Below are positions 8,532 to 17,451 of a DNA stretch of 64,000 nucleotides, in pieces; within the stretch, counting starts at the first letter, position 1, and each line of letters opens with the position of its first letter. The notes below the pieces were generated by a model. That model did no database searches. It had not been told where the DNA came from and worked only from the letters and a program-made list of their open reading frames with translations. This stretch comes from Buttiauxella sp965119215 (GTDB lineage: Bacteria; Pseudomonadota; Gammaproteobacteria; Enterobacterales; Enterobacteriaceae). The position numbers and the translations under genes were made by a program. The stretch lies in NCBI GenBank assembly GCA_965119215.1, contig CBCPKK010000010.1, forward strand, positions 1 to 64,000. Reading direction: 5' to 3'.

Positions 8532-9376
8532 TGGGTCGCAGCCTCGCTGTTCTGGCGGCAAAAATCGGTATCGGAGCAGACGAACATGCGGCTGCCTGCG
8601 TCGTCGAGCACCACTTCATCCAGGTAACTGTGGCGAGAACCGCAAATTGCGCACGGCTCCTCCCATTCCTGAACGGTGAACGGATGGTCGTCAAAATCGA
8701 GGCTTTCTACGCGGGTAAACGGCGGCACCGCGTAAATACGTTTTTCACGCCCGGCTCCGAATAGTTGCAGCGCGGGCATCATGTCCATTTTCGGGTTATC
8801 AAATTTCGGGATTGGCGACGGGTCCATCACGTAGCGCTCGTTCACCTTCACCGGATAGGCGTAAGTGGTGGCGATATGGCCGAAACGGGCGATGTCTTCG
8901 TACAGTTTCACCTGCATCACGCCGTATTCTTCCAGCGCGTGCATGGTGCGGGTTTCGGTTTCGCGCGGTTCGATAAAGCGCAGTGGCTCAGGGATAGGTA
9001 CCTGATAAATCAGGATCTGATCTTCGGTCAGCGGCGTTTCCGGGATGCGGTGGCGCGTCTGAATCAGCATGGCGTCAGCGGTGGATTCGGTGGTGGCAAC
9101 GTTGGTGACGCGCTTGAAGAAGTTGCGAATCGACACGGCGTTGGTCGTGTCATCGGCACCCTGGTCAATCACCTTCAGCACGTCGTTTTCACCAATGACG
9201 CTGGCGGTTATCTGAATGCCGCCGGTTCCCCAGCCATAAGGCATCGGCATTTCACGCCCGCCAAAGGGCACCTGGTAACCCGGAATAGCGACCGCTTTGA
9301 GGATTGCGCGGCGCAGGGTGCGTTTGGTTTGTTCATCCAGATAAGCAAAGTTGTAGCCGGAGAGTGCCTTAGTCAC
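8528..9376 (-). CDS. phnJ: Carbon-phosphorus lyase PhnJ (radical SAM)
   Basis: The catalytic subunit that breaks the C-P bond of ribose-1-phosphonate 5-phosphate with a 4Fe-4S cluster and S-adenosylmethionine. The 282-aa sequence keeps the four C-terminal cysteines (C242, C245, C267, C273), which match C241, C244, C266 and C272 of E. coli PhnJ. The region around the radical glycine (IPGYQVPFGG, G33) is also kept. It overlaps phnI by eight bases and phnK by four. All catalytic positions known from the family are present, so the enzyme looks functional. Confidence 0.97.
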   Translation of the reverse strand: MTKALSGYNFAYLDEQTKRTLRRAILKAVAIPGYQVPFGGREMPMPYGWGTGGIQITASVIGENDVLKVIDQGADDTTNAVSIRNFFKRVTNVATTESTADAMLIQTRHRIPETPLTEDQILIYQVPIPEPLRFIEPRETETRTMHALEEYGVMQVKLYEDIARFGHIATTYAYPVKVNERYVMDPSPIPKFDNPKMDMMPALQLFGAGREKRIYAVPPFTRVESLDFDDHPFTVQEWEEPCAICGSRHSYLDEVVLDDAGSRMFVCSDTDFCRQNSEAATQ

Positions 9377-10433
9377 GATTGCGTTCCTTTTGCAGACGTT
9401 TGAGCAGTTCCAGTTCGGCCTGGAAATCGACGTAGTGCGGCAGTTTCAGGTGCGAGACAAATCCGGCGGCTTCGACGTTATCGGCGTGTGCCAGCACAAA
9501 TTCTTCGTCCTGCGCTGGGCCTGCCACGGTTTCGTCGTAATCAGGCGCTTGCAGGGCGCGGTCAACCAGCGCCATCGCCATCGCTTTGCGTTCGCTCATG
9601 CCGAACACCAGCCCGTAACCACGGGTGAAGTGCGGGGCTTCATCAACTGGTGCGACAAAGCCGTTGACCATTTCGCATTCGGTTATCAGCAGTTCGCCGA
9701 TGTTTACCGCAAATCCCAACTCTTCTGGGATGATTTCCAGATCCACATAGCCGCTACGGATCTCGCCCGCGAACGGGTGATTGCGCCCGTAGCCGCGCTG
9801 GGTGGAGTAGGCGAGTGCCAGCAAATAGCCTTCGTCGCCGCGCACCAGTTGTTGCAGGCGCGAGGAGCGAGAGCACGGGTAAACCGGCGGCTGGCGGGTG
9901 ATGTCATCGGGTTTTTCACCGTTATCTTCTTCGGCTTTCGCCAGCCCCTGTTTTGCCAGCAGGCTGAAAACGTGCGGTGAGGCTTCGGCGTTGTCGTCGG
10001 CGTTTTTAAGGGCAGGCGCTTCGCCGTTTGCCAACAAAGTGAAATCCAGCAGGCGGTGGGTGTAGTCGTAAGTCGGGCCAAGCAACTGGCCGCCAGGCAC
10101 GTCTTTATAGACCGCAGAAATACGGCGTTCGATGCGCATATCGGCGGTATTCAGCGGTTCGCTCACTGCCAGGCGCGGCAGCGTGGTGCGGTAGGCGCGC
10201 AGCAGAAAAATGGCTTCAACCATGTCACCGCTGGCCTGTTTTATGGCAAGTGCCGCCAGTTCACGGTCGGCAATGCCGCCTTCGGTCATCACGCGGTCGA
10301 CCGCCAGCCCTAGCTGTTGTTCGATTTGCGCGACGCTAAGTTCCGATAAATTTTGGTCGCCACGGCGGTTGTGTTCCTGAAGTGCGTGGGCGGCTGCAAT
10401 TGCTTTCTCGCCCCCTTTGACGGCTACGTACAT
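9369..10433 (-). CDS. phnI: C-P lyase core subunit PhnI (ribose 1-methylphosphonate 5-triphosphate synthase)
   Basis: PhnI is the nucleosidase of the core complex, displacing adenine from ATP by the phosphonate. The ATG at 10433 (MYVAVKGGEKAI) gives 354 aa, the E. coli length; an upstream in-frame extension of 40 residues lies inside phnH and is not used. Conserved stretches include PGGQLLGPTYDYTHRLLDF and YPCSRSSRLQQLVRGDEGY. Its start shares one base with the phnH stop (TGATG). Confidence 0.96.
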   Translation of the reverse strand: MYVAVKGGEKAIAAAHALQEHNRRGDQNLSELSVAQIEQQLGLAVDRVMTEGGIADRELAALAIKQASGDMVEAIFLLRAYRTTLPRLAVSEPLNTADMRIERRISAVYKDVPGGQLLGPTYDYTHRLLDFTLLANGEAPALKNADDNAEASPHVFSLLAKQGLAKAEEDNGEKPDDITRQPPVYPCSRSSRLQQLVRGDEGYLLALAYSTQRGYGRNHPFAGEIRSGYVDLEIIPEELGFAVNIGELLITECEMVNGFVAPVDEAPHFTRGYGLVFGMSERKAMAMALVDRALQAPDYDETVAGPAQDEEFVLAHADNVEAAGFVSHLKLPHYVDFQAELELLKRLQKERNRD

Positions 10434-11017
10434 CAGCACACCTCCACATGAGTGGTGCGAGGAATAGCCAGCAGGCGCTCGCCGCAGGTGAGGATTAAAT
10501 CGATGCCCAGCGGGAACGGGTGCGGGCGCTCGGTCAGCTCGTGAATCACGCAATCCGGCAGTTGCGGGGCAATCATGCGTTCTTCACGAATGCCGGCGCC
10601 AGTTAAGCGCAGCATGCGGCCACCGCTCAGGCTGCTGACCTGCAAAATCAGCGTGGCGCTGGTGTCGGGTGCCACATCGGTTCCCTGTGCCAGTGCGTTG
10701 AGTTGTTCGGCGGAAATCGCGCTGTCTGCCACGGCAAACTGTGCATTTTCTGGTGTCAAGCAAATAGGTGCATTTGTATGAAATCGGACATTTTGCAACG
10801 TCACGTCGTTGCTGAGCACATCGCTAATCCAGATCGGCGTGTCGTTATCGGCAAGTGTCAGTAGCGCGCTGGTTGAGGCGATGTTCAGCGGTTTCCAGCC
10901 ATGTTGCAGCGAATGCAGCGCGACAATCACGCCCGGCTCGCTCATCGCTTTCAGCAGGCGACGGAAGCTCTGTTGGGCATCCTGCACGGGCAGGTTAAAA
11001 GCGGTCATCAGGGTCAT
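10433..11017 (-). CDS. phnH: C-P lyase core subunit PhnH
   Basis: A 194-aa subunit of the PhnGHIJ complex, the exact E. coli length, with conserved LTGAGIREERMIAPQLPDC and ERPHPFPLGIDLIL. PhnH resembles an inactive PLP-enzyme fold and has a structural role. It overlaps phnG by four bases (ATGA) and couples to phnI. Confidence 0.96.
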   Translation of the reverse strand: MTLMTAFNLPVQDAQQSFRRLLKAMSEPGVIVALHSLQHGWKPLNIASTSALLTLADNDTPIWISDVLSNDVTLQNVRFHTNAPICLTPENAQFAVADSAISAEQLNALAQGTDVAPDTSATLILQVSSLSGGRMLRLTGAGIREERMIAPQLPDCVIHELTERPHPFPLGIDLILTCGERLLAIPRTTHVEVC

Positions 11018-11475
11018 GCGTTATCTCCGCGAACCAGAGTGAAGAAGTCGACTCGGCTGCTGTTAATTTGGGTGCGGCGGGCAGCAAGGCGCTGTTCCCT
11101 GTTGGCGGCCAGTGGCGCAATGACGGTTTCTTGTAAAGTCCGAAACCGTACTTTTTCCTGCATGAGTGCATCGATCACTGCGCAACGCTCGGCGTGGGCT
11201 TTGTCGCGCCCTAATAAGTAGCTGTAACCGTAAGTGCCGTCGGCGAGCTGCACGACTGAGCGGGTGAGCGTGGTGTCACCGGCAAAAAAACGTTGTCCGG
11301 TTGCGCCCATCCGCGCCTGAATCTGTACAAGTCCGGTTTCGGACTTGCGAATAACTTGATATTCAGGGTTGAGTTTAAGTTCAGCCCAAAGTGCCGCCAG
11401 TTCTTGTGGCAGGCTGTGGGCGAGCACGGCCATCCACTGCTGGCGCTGTGCGATGTCAAAATGCGGTGCGTCCAT
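11014..11475 (-). CDS. phnG: C-P lyase core subunit PhnG
   Basis: A 153-aa subunit of the C-P lyase complex, with conserved ETGLVQIQARMGATGQRFFAGD and the C-terminal RVDFFTLVRGDNA. The ATG directly follows the phnF stop codon with no gap. Confidence 0.95.
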   Translation of the reverse strand: MDAPHFDIAQRQQWMAVLAHSLPQELAALWAELKLNPEYQVIRKSETGLVQIQARMGATGQRFFAGDTTLTRSVVQLADGTYGYSYLLGRDKAHAERCAVIDALMQEKVRFRTLQETVIAPLAANREQRLAARRTQINSSRVDFFTLVRGDNA

Positions 11476-12201
11476 TTAGTGCTCCATGGTGAATTCAATC
11501 ATGTCGGCGCGCGTCAGGCTGACGGAGTATTCCGCAGGTGACGTATGGCCTTCACGGTGGTTGAGAGTGCGCACGCAAAGCAGCGGAGCCATGTTTGGAA
11601 TTTCCAGCAGGCGGCTTTCTTTGGCCTGAGCGCGACGCGCGCTGATGCGTGTTTGGGTGCGTTTAAGGCTGATGCCGAGCTGTGCCTGAATAACATCGTG
11701 CAGCGAGCCGCTAGTAAATTGTTGCAGCGCAGGCCACCAGGAAAGGTCGGCAAAGTAGTGGTTGATGATGCACACCGCGATCCCGTTGACGCGGCGCAGT
11801 GTGCGCAGATGAATAATGCTGTCGCCCTCGCTGACACCCAGCGCGTCAGCCACATCGCTTGAGGCCGGGCGCAGCACCGCGAGTAAGCGCTCGCTGGTGG
11901 GGTGGCTGCCCTGGTCGAGCAGGTTCTGGCTAAAACGGGCTTGCGCGTTTAACGGGTAATCGAACGGGCGCATCAGCACCAAAACACCGATTCCCTGGCG
12001 GCGCTGTACCCAACCTTTTTCAACTAACTGGTCGATGGCGCGGCGCAGCGTGTGGCGATTGACTTCGTAACGCGCTGCCAGCTGGCTTTCGGCTGGCAGG
12101 TAATCGCCACTGCGATAGTTTTTACGCAGCTCCAGTTCGAGCAGGGCGGCGATTTCCTGATAACGCGTTGGGTAACTGGTCGGATGTCTGGATAAGTGCA
12201 T
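11476..12201 (-). CDS. phnF: GntR/HutC-family transcriptional regulator PhnF
   Basis: A 241-aa regulator with an N-terminal winged helix (RYEVNRHTLRRAIDQLVEKG, about residues 40-60) and a C-terminal UTRA ligand-binding domain. The start MHLSRHPTSYPTRYQ gives the E. coli length; the longer in-frame extension lies in phnE and is discarded. Located inside the operon, it is likely a repressor responding to a phosphonate-related ligand; the ligand is not known. Confidence 0.95.
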   Translation of the reverse strand: MHLSRHPTSYPTRYQEIAALLELELRKNYRSGDYLPAESQLAARYEVNRHTLRRAIDQLVEKGWVQRRQGIGVLVLMRPFDYPLNAQARFSQNLLDQGSHPTSERLLAVLRPASSDVADALGVSEGDSIIHLRTLRRVNGIAVCIINHYFADLSWWPALQQFTSGSLHDVIQAQLGISLKRTQTRISARRAQAKESRLLEIPNMAPLLCVRTLNHREGHTSPAEYSVSLTRADMIEFTMEH

Positions 12202-12217
12202 CGTCAACAAAGCCTCG

Positions 12218-13000
12218 TTAAATAAAGTGCTTACGCAGTCGTTGCGACATGAAATCCAGCAGGCTGACGGTGATGATGATGACAATCATCAGCGCACAGG
12301 TTTGCTGGAACTGGAATCCACGAATGGCTTCCCAAAGCGTTACGCCAATCCCGCCCGCACCCACCATGCCGACCACCGTTGCCGAACGGACGTTCGACTC
12401 AAAGCGATAGAGCGAATACGAGATGAGTAGCGGCATCACTTGTGGCAGCACGCCGTAGATAATTTCTTCAAGTTTGTTAGCGCCGGTAGCTCGAATGCCT
12501 TCTACCGGGCCGGGTTCGATGGCTTCCACCGCTTCGGAAAGCAGCTTGGAGAGCACGCCTGTGGTGTGAATAAACAGCGCCAGCACACCGGCAAAGGGGC
12601 CAAGGCCGACGGCGACCACGAATAACATCGCAAACACCATTTCATTGATGGCGCGGCAGGCGTCCATCAGGCGGCGCATCGGTTGGTAAACCCACCACGG
12701 CACCAGGTTGTCGGCGCACATCAGGCCGCAAGGAATGGAAAGCACGATGGAAAGTGCGGTGCCCCAGACGGCGATTTGCAGCGTGACGCCCATTTCGCTG
12801 AGATATTGCTGCCACTGGCTGAAATCAGGGGGGAAGAAGTCGGCGGCGAAGGTGACCATGTTGCCGGAATCTTTAATCAAGGTGAGCGGGGCCATTTCCG
12901 CGCCTTGCCAGGAGGCAACGAGAACCGCTAACAAAATCGCCCAGCTCACGAGTGAGAACCAGCTACGTTTTGGTGCGGCGACGTGTATCGTTTGTTGCAT
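12218..13000 (-). CDS. phnE: Phosphonate ABC transporter permease PhnE
   Basis: A 260-aa inner-membrane permease with six or so membrane segments and the cytoplasmic EAA loop (GIRATGANKLEEIIYGVLPQ). The start at 13000 (MQQTIHVAAPKRSW) follows GGAG at good spacing, so the upstream in-frame ATG is less likely. The frame is intact, unlike E. coli K-12, where an 8-bp duplication breaks phnE. With PhnC and PhnD it imports phosphonates. Confidence 0.96.
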   Translation of the reverse strand: MQQTIHVAAPKRSWFSLVSWAILLAVLVASWQGAEMAPLTLIKDSGNMVTFAADFFPPDFSQWQQYLSEMGVTLQIAVWGTALSIVLSIPCGLMCADNLVPWWVYQPMRRLMDACRAINEMVFAMLFVVAVGLGPFAGVLALFIHTTGVLSKLLSEAVEAIEPGPVEGIRATGANKLEEIIYGVLPQVMPLLISYSLYRFESNVRSATVVGMVGAGGIGVTLWEAIRGFQFQQTCALMIVIIITVSLLDFMSQRLRKHFI

Positions 13001-13036
13001 GTGTTGCTCCGTTAATCGTTTTTTTGCCTTCAACCG

Positions 13037-13120
13037 GACCCCACCCCAACCCTCCCCTTGTCAGGGGAGGGAGCAGTTAACTCCTCCCCCTGGCAAGGGG
13101 GAGGCTGGGAGGGGGTCGGG
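13037..13120. repeat. C/G-rich two-hairpin intergenic repeat, copy 1 (family A)
   Basis: The element starts GACCCCACCCCAACCC and ends GGGAGGGGGTC, and holds two internal hairpins (CCCTCCCC..GGGGAGGG and CTCCCCC..GGGGGAG) separated by a short spacer. The same design occurs at 16965-17092 and 26341-26434. Lying between phnE and phnD, it splits the operon and may affect mRNA stability. Confidence 0.75.
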
Positions 13121-13138
13121 GCAGGGTCGGGAATCAAA

Positions 13139-14155
13139 TCACTGAACTGCTTTATTCACGCTGCTCATTGCAGAAAGCGCGGCAGTCAAACGATCCAGAT
13201 CACTCAGCTGGTTTTGCAGCGCGGTGACTTTGGTGGTTTTTTCCGGCTCCGCCAGACCTTTGTTGTCCTTCACGCCTTGCATCTGTTTAAACAGCGCGAG
13301 CTGGCGAATCGGCACCAGTTGCAGGTCGCTGGACGGGCGGAACGGAGCCCATGTCAGGCCTTTCAACACCTGAGCTTCTTCCGGCGTTTTGCCGTAAGTC
13401 ATGAAGAAGTCATAGATTTTGTCTTTGGTGGCTTCGGAGAGGTTTTTACGCCAGACGATCGGATCGCCTGGGATCAACGGGGATTTCCAGATGACTTTCA
13501 GATCCTTGAATTTCTCAGGCGCGGTTAACTTTAAGCGGTCGAGGTTTTCGGTGTTGTTGGTCGCTACATCCACTTGCTTGTTAGCGACGGCCAGCGCGTT
13601 GGTTTCGTGGTTGGCATTCACTGAGCGCTTAAATTCGTTAGGTGCCGCGTTGTTCTTGGCGAAAACGTAGTACCCAGGGACGAGGTAGCCCGATGTAGAG
13701 TTAGGATCACCGTTACCAAAAGTCAGATCTTTACGTTTTGCCAGCATGTCGTTCAGGTTATTGATCGGGCTGTCTTTGTTAACGATCAGCACGCTCCAGT
13801 AGCCTGGGGAGCCATCTGCTGCAACGGTTTGTGCAAACACTTGTCCGTTAGCGCGGTCCACCGCTTCCATGGCGGAAAGGTTGCCGTACCAGGCGATGTC
13901 GACTTTGTTAAAGCGCATGCCCTGAATAATCCCTGCGTAGTCCGGCGCGAAGAAAGCATTCACTTTCACGCCCAGTTTCTTCTCCATATCCTTCAGGAAC
14001 GGTTCCCACTGCGGTTTCAGGTTTTGCTGCGATTCTGTCGAGATAATGCCGAAGTTGAGCGACTTTTCTTGTTCATCCGCATGAGCTGCGCTGAACAGGG
14101 TGCTAACGCTTAGCAGGCTGGTAAAGGCAAGGGCTTTGACGGCTTTGTAGCTCAT
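13139..14155 (-). CDS. phnD: Phosphonate ABC transporter substrate-binding protein PhnD
   Basis: A 338-aa periplasmic binding protein with a signal peptide ending AAHA-DE (about residue 25). Family motifs include INFGI-type LNFGIISTES, KVDIAWYGNLSAMEA and STSGYLVPGYYVF. The start MSYKAVKALAF (14155) gives the E. coli length. It feeds PhnE/PhnC; a repeat element lies between it and phnE. Confidence 0.96.
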   Translation of the reverse strand: MSYKAVKALAFTSLLSVSTLFSAAHADEQEKSLNFGIISTESQQNLKPQWEPFLKDMEKKLGVKVNAFFAPDYAGIIQGMRFNKVDIAWYGNLSAMEAVDRANGQVFAQTVAADGSPGYWSVLIVNKDSPINNLNDMLAKRKDLTFGNGDPNSTSGYLVPGYYVFAKNNAAPNEFKRSVNANHETNALAVANKQVDVATNNTENLDRLKLTAPEKFKDLKVIWKSPLIPGDPIVWRKNLSEATKDKIYDFFMTYGKTPEEAQVLKGLTWAPFRPSSDLQLVPIRQLALFKQMQGVKDNKGLAEPEKTTKVTALQNQLSDLDRLTAALSAMSSVNKAVQ

Positions 14156-14189
14156 GGCTAACAGTTCCTTGAAGTAGATGACAAAGTTT

Positions 14190-14972
14190 TTATGCAGCCA
14201 CCGCGTCAACGCGATTCATGCTGCGGTAAAGATTTCCCAGGCGTTCGTTGTCGAACGCTGAGCTGCTTCCGTCGTAAAACACATGACCCTGGCGCAGTGC
14301 AACAATGCGTTCGCAATAGCGCAGGGCGTAATCCACCTGATGCAGCGTCACCACCACGGTGATGCCGTCCAGGCGGTTAATGTCGTGCAGCGTTTCCATC
14401 ACGATGCGGGCAGATTCCGGGTCGAGTGAGGCAATCGGCTCATCGGCCAGAATCACTTTGGCTTGCTGCATCAGCGCACGGGCAATTGCCACGCGTTGCT
14501 GTTGTCCACCGGACAGGGTGGAAACGCGCTGATAAGCAAACTGCGTCATGCCGACGCGGGTCAGCGCCTGCAAAGCACGTTGTTTTTGCTCGCGGCTAAA
14601 CCAGTTAAAACAGGTGCGCCAGAACGGCGTGGAACCCAGTGCACCAATCAGGACGTTTTCCAGTACCGTCAGGCGATTCACCAGGTTGAACTGCTGGAAG
14701 ATGTAGCCGGTGTGGGCGCGGCTTTTGCGAATGTCACTCGCCAGACGACCCGCTTTTTGAACGGTGCGGCCAAGCAATTCAACGTGACAATCTGCTGATT
14801 TATCAGAGGTAATTAAACCGCTGAGGTGACGTAAGAGGGTGGATTTGCCTGAACCAGACGGCCCCAGCAGAGCGACCATCTCACCTTTATTCACTTCCAA
14901 ATCAACAGCATTCAACGCCTGATTTTGGTTGAAGGTTTTGCTCAGTTTGTTGACGCGAATAATTGTTTGCAT
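14190..14972 (-). CDS. phnC: Phosphonate ABC transporter ATP-binding protein PhnC
   Basis: A 260-aa transporter ATPase with Walker A GPSGSGKST, Q-loop YIFQQFNLVNRL, signature LSGGQQQR and Walker B VILADEPIAS. AAGGAG stands seven bases before the ATG at 14972; a GTG one codon upstream is too close to that site. It is the first gene of the phnC-P operon. Confidence 0.96.
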   Translation of the reverse strand: MQTIIRVNKLSKTFNQNQALNAVDLEVNKGEMVALLGPSGSGKSTLLRHLSGLITSDKSADCHVELLGRTVQKAGRLASDIRKSRAHTGYIFQQFNLVNRLTVLENVLIGALGSTPFWRTCFNWFSREQKQRALQALTRVGMTQFAYQRVSTLSGGQQQRVAIARALMQQAKVILADEPIASLDPESARIVMETLHDINRLDGITVVVTLHQVDYALRYCERIVALRQGHVFYDGSSSAFDNERLGNLYRSMNRVDAVAA

Positions 14973-15006
14973 CACACGGCTCCTTAAAAAGTTGCCTCAT
15001 GGTGCC

Positions 15007-15030
15007 GATGAAATGTGACGATTTTGTTAA
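15007..15030 (-). promoter_or_regulatory. Candidate Pho box of the phn operon
   Basis: On the minus strand the sequence reads TTAACAAAATCGTCAC followed by ATTTCATC, i.e. CTGTCAT-like 7-mers at 11-base spacing, 35-58 bases before phnC. From memory the E. coli phnC promoter carries a similar AATCGTCACA core. PhoB control is expected for this operon, but the match is only partial. Confidence 0.45.
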
Positions 15031-15162
15031 GGATAGGTTTCGATATGATGAAGAGTGAGCGAAAGCCTGGAAGTCATCAGGCTAATCAACTGTTTGTCGT
15101 ATTGCGCCGCGCTTCGTTTTTGCCTTTTCTTACAGGTACCCTCGGTCATTGGGATGGCAGCG

Positions 15163-16377
15163 ATGAGCAAAAATATTATTTTTTGTGCCGATGGCACATG
15201 GACCGCTCCCGGTGTAGAACAAAAAGCGGATGACGAAACAACCGCAAGCAACGTCTATCAGTTATTTGTTGATTTGAAAGGCCAGGTTGACCAGCAGAGT
15301 TTGTTGTTGGCAAACGAACAAGAAAAGACGCTCACCGACAGCAGCGGTGCCGTGGTGCAGGTCGCCAAATACATTCATGGCATGGGCGACCCGCATAATG
15401 GTTTGGTGAAACGGCTGGGCGGCGCGTTTGGCGCGGGGCTGATAGTCCCTATTATTCGTGGCTACACTTTTATTAGCCGCCACTGGCTGCCGGGCGACCG
15501 CATTTATCTGGTGGGGTTTAGTCACGGGGCTTATACCGCGCGAGTACTGGCGGCGATGATTATCGACCGTGGATTATTGAGCCGTGAAAAGTTGCGCTTA
15601 ACCACGCGTAATAAAGAGGAAGCGTGGCGTTTTGCCTCGTCTGTGTGGGCGCAATATCTGGCACATTCACCTGATATGAGCGCCACGATTTTGGGGAATG
15701 TGCTTCGCGATCTGCCGGGGTTTTTCTGCGATAGCGTCGACCCAACCTGCATTACCCGTCAGGTTTCAATAGAAGCGGTGGCGGTGTGGGAAACGGTTGG
15801 GATGATGGGTATTCCTAAATATTTCAATGACAAGCGACACAGCATTTTCCGCTTCAACAATACGGAACTGCATTCACGGGTGAAATACGGCCTACAGGCG
15901 ATGGCGATTGATGAGCAGCGCCTCGATTTAGCGCCGGTGCTGTGGGATAACCGCGATCGTATTTTGCAGGTGATGTTCCCCGGTATTCATCACGATGTGG
16001 GTGGGGGATATAGCAGTGCTGACGATGACCGCAGTTTGTCGAATGGCGCGTATTTGTGGATGCACGACGCGCTCGATGATTTGGGGATTCATCTTGCGCC
16101 CAGCGAAGTGGTGGCCGACCCACTTGGGCCGCTGCATTGCGACTGGTATCCGCCAACCCGATATTTGCGCATCATGCCCCGGCAACTGCCGCCGCCGGTT
16201 ACGTCATCCACAATGGTTCACCATTCTGTTGTTGAACGGCTCAGCGGCGGCGCAACGTTGCTTCAGCAGTCGGCCATCAACGGCGAATGGCAGCAAGGGT
16301 CTTACGCGCCACAGCCTCTACAAGATTATTTGCACGGGCAGGGGGCAATACCAATTAATTGGGCCATTGCACGTTGA
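15163..16377 (+). CDS. DUF2235 alpha/beta-hydrolase (Tle1-like catalytic domain)
   Basis: A 404-aa protein of the DUF2235 family, which includes phospholipase effectors of type VI secretion and stand-alone hydrolases. It starts with MSKNIIFCADGTW, the typical first strand of the family, has the nucleophile elbow GFSHGAYTAR (Ser120) and the later motif GIHHDVGGGY with likely acid/His residues. There is no signal peptide, membrane segment or VgrG/immunity neighbour, so an intracellular or orphan esterase is as likely as an effector. An in-frame start 36 codons upstream would run into the phn promoter; an ATG three codons before mine (15154) is possible. It sits between phnC and yjdN, where E. 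coli has no such gene. Confidence 0.8.
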   Translation: MSKNIIFCADGTWTAPGVEQKADDETTASNVYQLFVDLKGQVDQQSLLLANEQEKTLTDSSGAVVQVAKYIHGMGDPHNGLVKRLGGAFGAGLIVPIIRGYTFISRHWLPGDRIYLVGFSHGAYTARVLAAMIIDRGLLSREKLRLTTRNKEEAWRFASSVWAQYLAHSPDMSATILGNVLRDLPGFFCDSVDPTCITRQVSIEAVAVWETVGMMGIPKYFNDKRHSIFRFNNTELHSRVKYGLQAMAIDEQRLDLAPVLWDNRDRILQVMFPGIHHDVGGGYSSADDDRSLSNGAYLWMHDALDDLGIHLAPSEVVADPLGPLHCDWYPPTRYLRIMPRQLPPPVTSSTMVHHSVVERLSGGATLLQQSAINGEWQQGSYAPQPLQDYLHGQGAIPINWAIAR

Positions 16378-16430
16378 GGTGCGGGAACGCAACCGTCTGT
16401 TATTGCAGGCGGTTGCGGCCTACAGCTTGA

Positions 16431-16868
16431 TTACATTGGTTTTTCGACATTAACCATCCACGGAATACCGTATTTATCGCTCAGCATGCCAAAGCCTTTG
16501 GCCCAGAATGTTTCGCTCCACGGCATGGTGATATTCCCGCCCGCAGCCAGGTTATCGAACCAACGTTTGCCTTCGGCAACGTCTTTGCTGGTAAGACTCA
16601 ATGCATAGCCCGCGTGTTTGATTTTGTCGCCGCACATATTGCCGTCGCTCATCATCACATCGCTATCACCAATGCGCACATTGGCGTGCATGATTTTATC
16701 GTCAGGCCAGTCAAATCCACTGGCGCAGCCTTCCGCAGCGTTGTTCTCCTCCTTTGGCATCTCGCCAAAAGTCATTTTAAACAACAGCTCAGCACCGATG
16801 GCCTGCTTGTAAAACGCGATAGCTTCTTCGCAGGTGCCGTCAAAAAAGATGTAGGGGCTTACAGACAT
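16431..16868 (-). CDS. yjdN: VOC-family protein YjdN (PhnB-like)
   Basis: A 145-aa VOC/glyoxalase-fold protein, close to E. coli YjdN (formerly PhnB). It begins SVSPYIFFDGTCEEAIAFYKQ and ends YGIPWMVNVEKPM, the usual family signatures. GAGAGGAA precedes the ATG at good spacing. Despite the old phn name it is not needed for C-P lyase. Its function is unknown. Confidence 0.92.
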   Translation of the reverse strand: MSVSPYIFFDGTCEEAIAFYKQAIGAELLFKMTFGEMPKEENNAAEGCASGFDWPDDKIMHANVRIGDSDVMMSDGNMCGDKIKHAGYALSLTSKDVAEGKRWFDNLAAGGNITMPWSETFWAKGFGMLSDKYGIPWMVNVEKPM

Positions 16869-16964
16869 GAGGTGTTCCTCTCAAATGACAGGTTTGGTCT
16901 GGACAGAAGAAGTTTAGTCGTGCGGAGTGGGGCAAGCCAGGCGGGGAGGTTAAATGACCCTCTC

Positions 16965-17092
16965 GACCCCCTCCCAGCCTCCCCCTTGTCAGGGGGAGGA
17001 GCTAAAAGACGATCTGCTCCGTCCCCTGACAAGGGTGGAGGAGTACTCGATCTGCTCCCTCCCCTGGTAAGGGGAGGGCTGGGGTGGGGTCC
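16965..17092. repeat. C/G-rich two-hairpin intergenic repeat, copy 2 (family A)
   Basis: The ends GACCCCCTCCC and GGGTGGGGTCC form a long inverted repeat. Inside are CTCCCCCTTGTCAGGGGGAG, a middle CCCCTGACAAGGG block and CCTCCCCTGGTAAGGGGAGG. It is longer than the other two copies because it holds an extra internal arm. It lies between yjdN and yjdM. Confidence 0.75.
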
Positions 17093-17115
17093 TTGTCGGG
17101 TCCAAAAGAACAGGA

Positions 17116-17451
17116 TTAGTTCTTTTTCACAAACTCAGATTTCAATTTCATCGGGCCAAAGCCATCAATTTTGCAATCAATGTTATGGTCGCCTTCGACC
17201 AGGCGGATGCCTTTAACTTTAGTCCCAATCTTCAGCATTGAAGAACTGCCTTTAACCTTCAGGTCTTTAACTACGGTGACGTTATCACCGTCAGCCAGCA
17301 GATTACCGTTAGCATCTTTAACAATCAGTTCGTCGTTGTCTTGTGCAGGCGCGGCATCATTCCATTCATGTGCACATTCCGGGCAGATGAACATACTGTT
17401 GTCTTCGTAGGTGTACTCGGAATTGCATTTCGGGCAATGAGGGAGTGTCAT
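17116..17451 (-). CDS. yjdM: Zinc-ribbon protein YjdM (PhnA family)
   Basis: A 111-aa protein nearly identical in plan to E. coli YjdM: an N-terminal zinc ribbon (CPKC at residues 6-9 and CPEC at about 23-26) and a C-terminal SH3-like domain ending in KLKSEFVKKN. The start MTLPHCPKC (17451) gives the E. coli length. It was named PhnA but is not the phosphonoacetate hydrolase. Its role is not known. Confidence 0.94.
   Translation of the reverse strand: MTLPHCPKCNSEYTYEDNSMFICPECAHEWNDAAPAQDNDELIVKDANGNLLADGDNVTVVKDLKVKGSSSMLKIGTKVKGIRLVEGDHNIDCKIDGFGPMKLKSEFVKKN

Noticed and set aside
8765..9403. Plus-strand frame of 212 aa opposite phnJ
   Set aside because: Antisense shadow; phnJ has all catalytic residues.
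12202..12285. N-terminal extension of phnF by 28 residues
   Set aside because: It lies in the 3' end of phnE and is absent from the family; MHLSRHPTSYP is the conserved start.
13037..13120. CRISPR-like repeat array
   Set aside because: The repeats are inverted hairpins without spacers of constant length, and no cas genes are present in the window.
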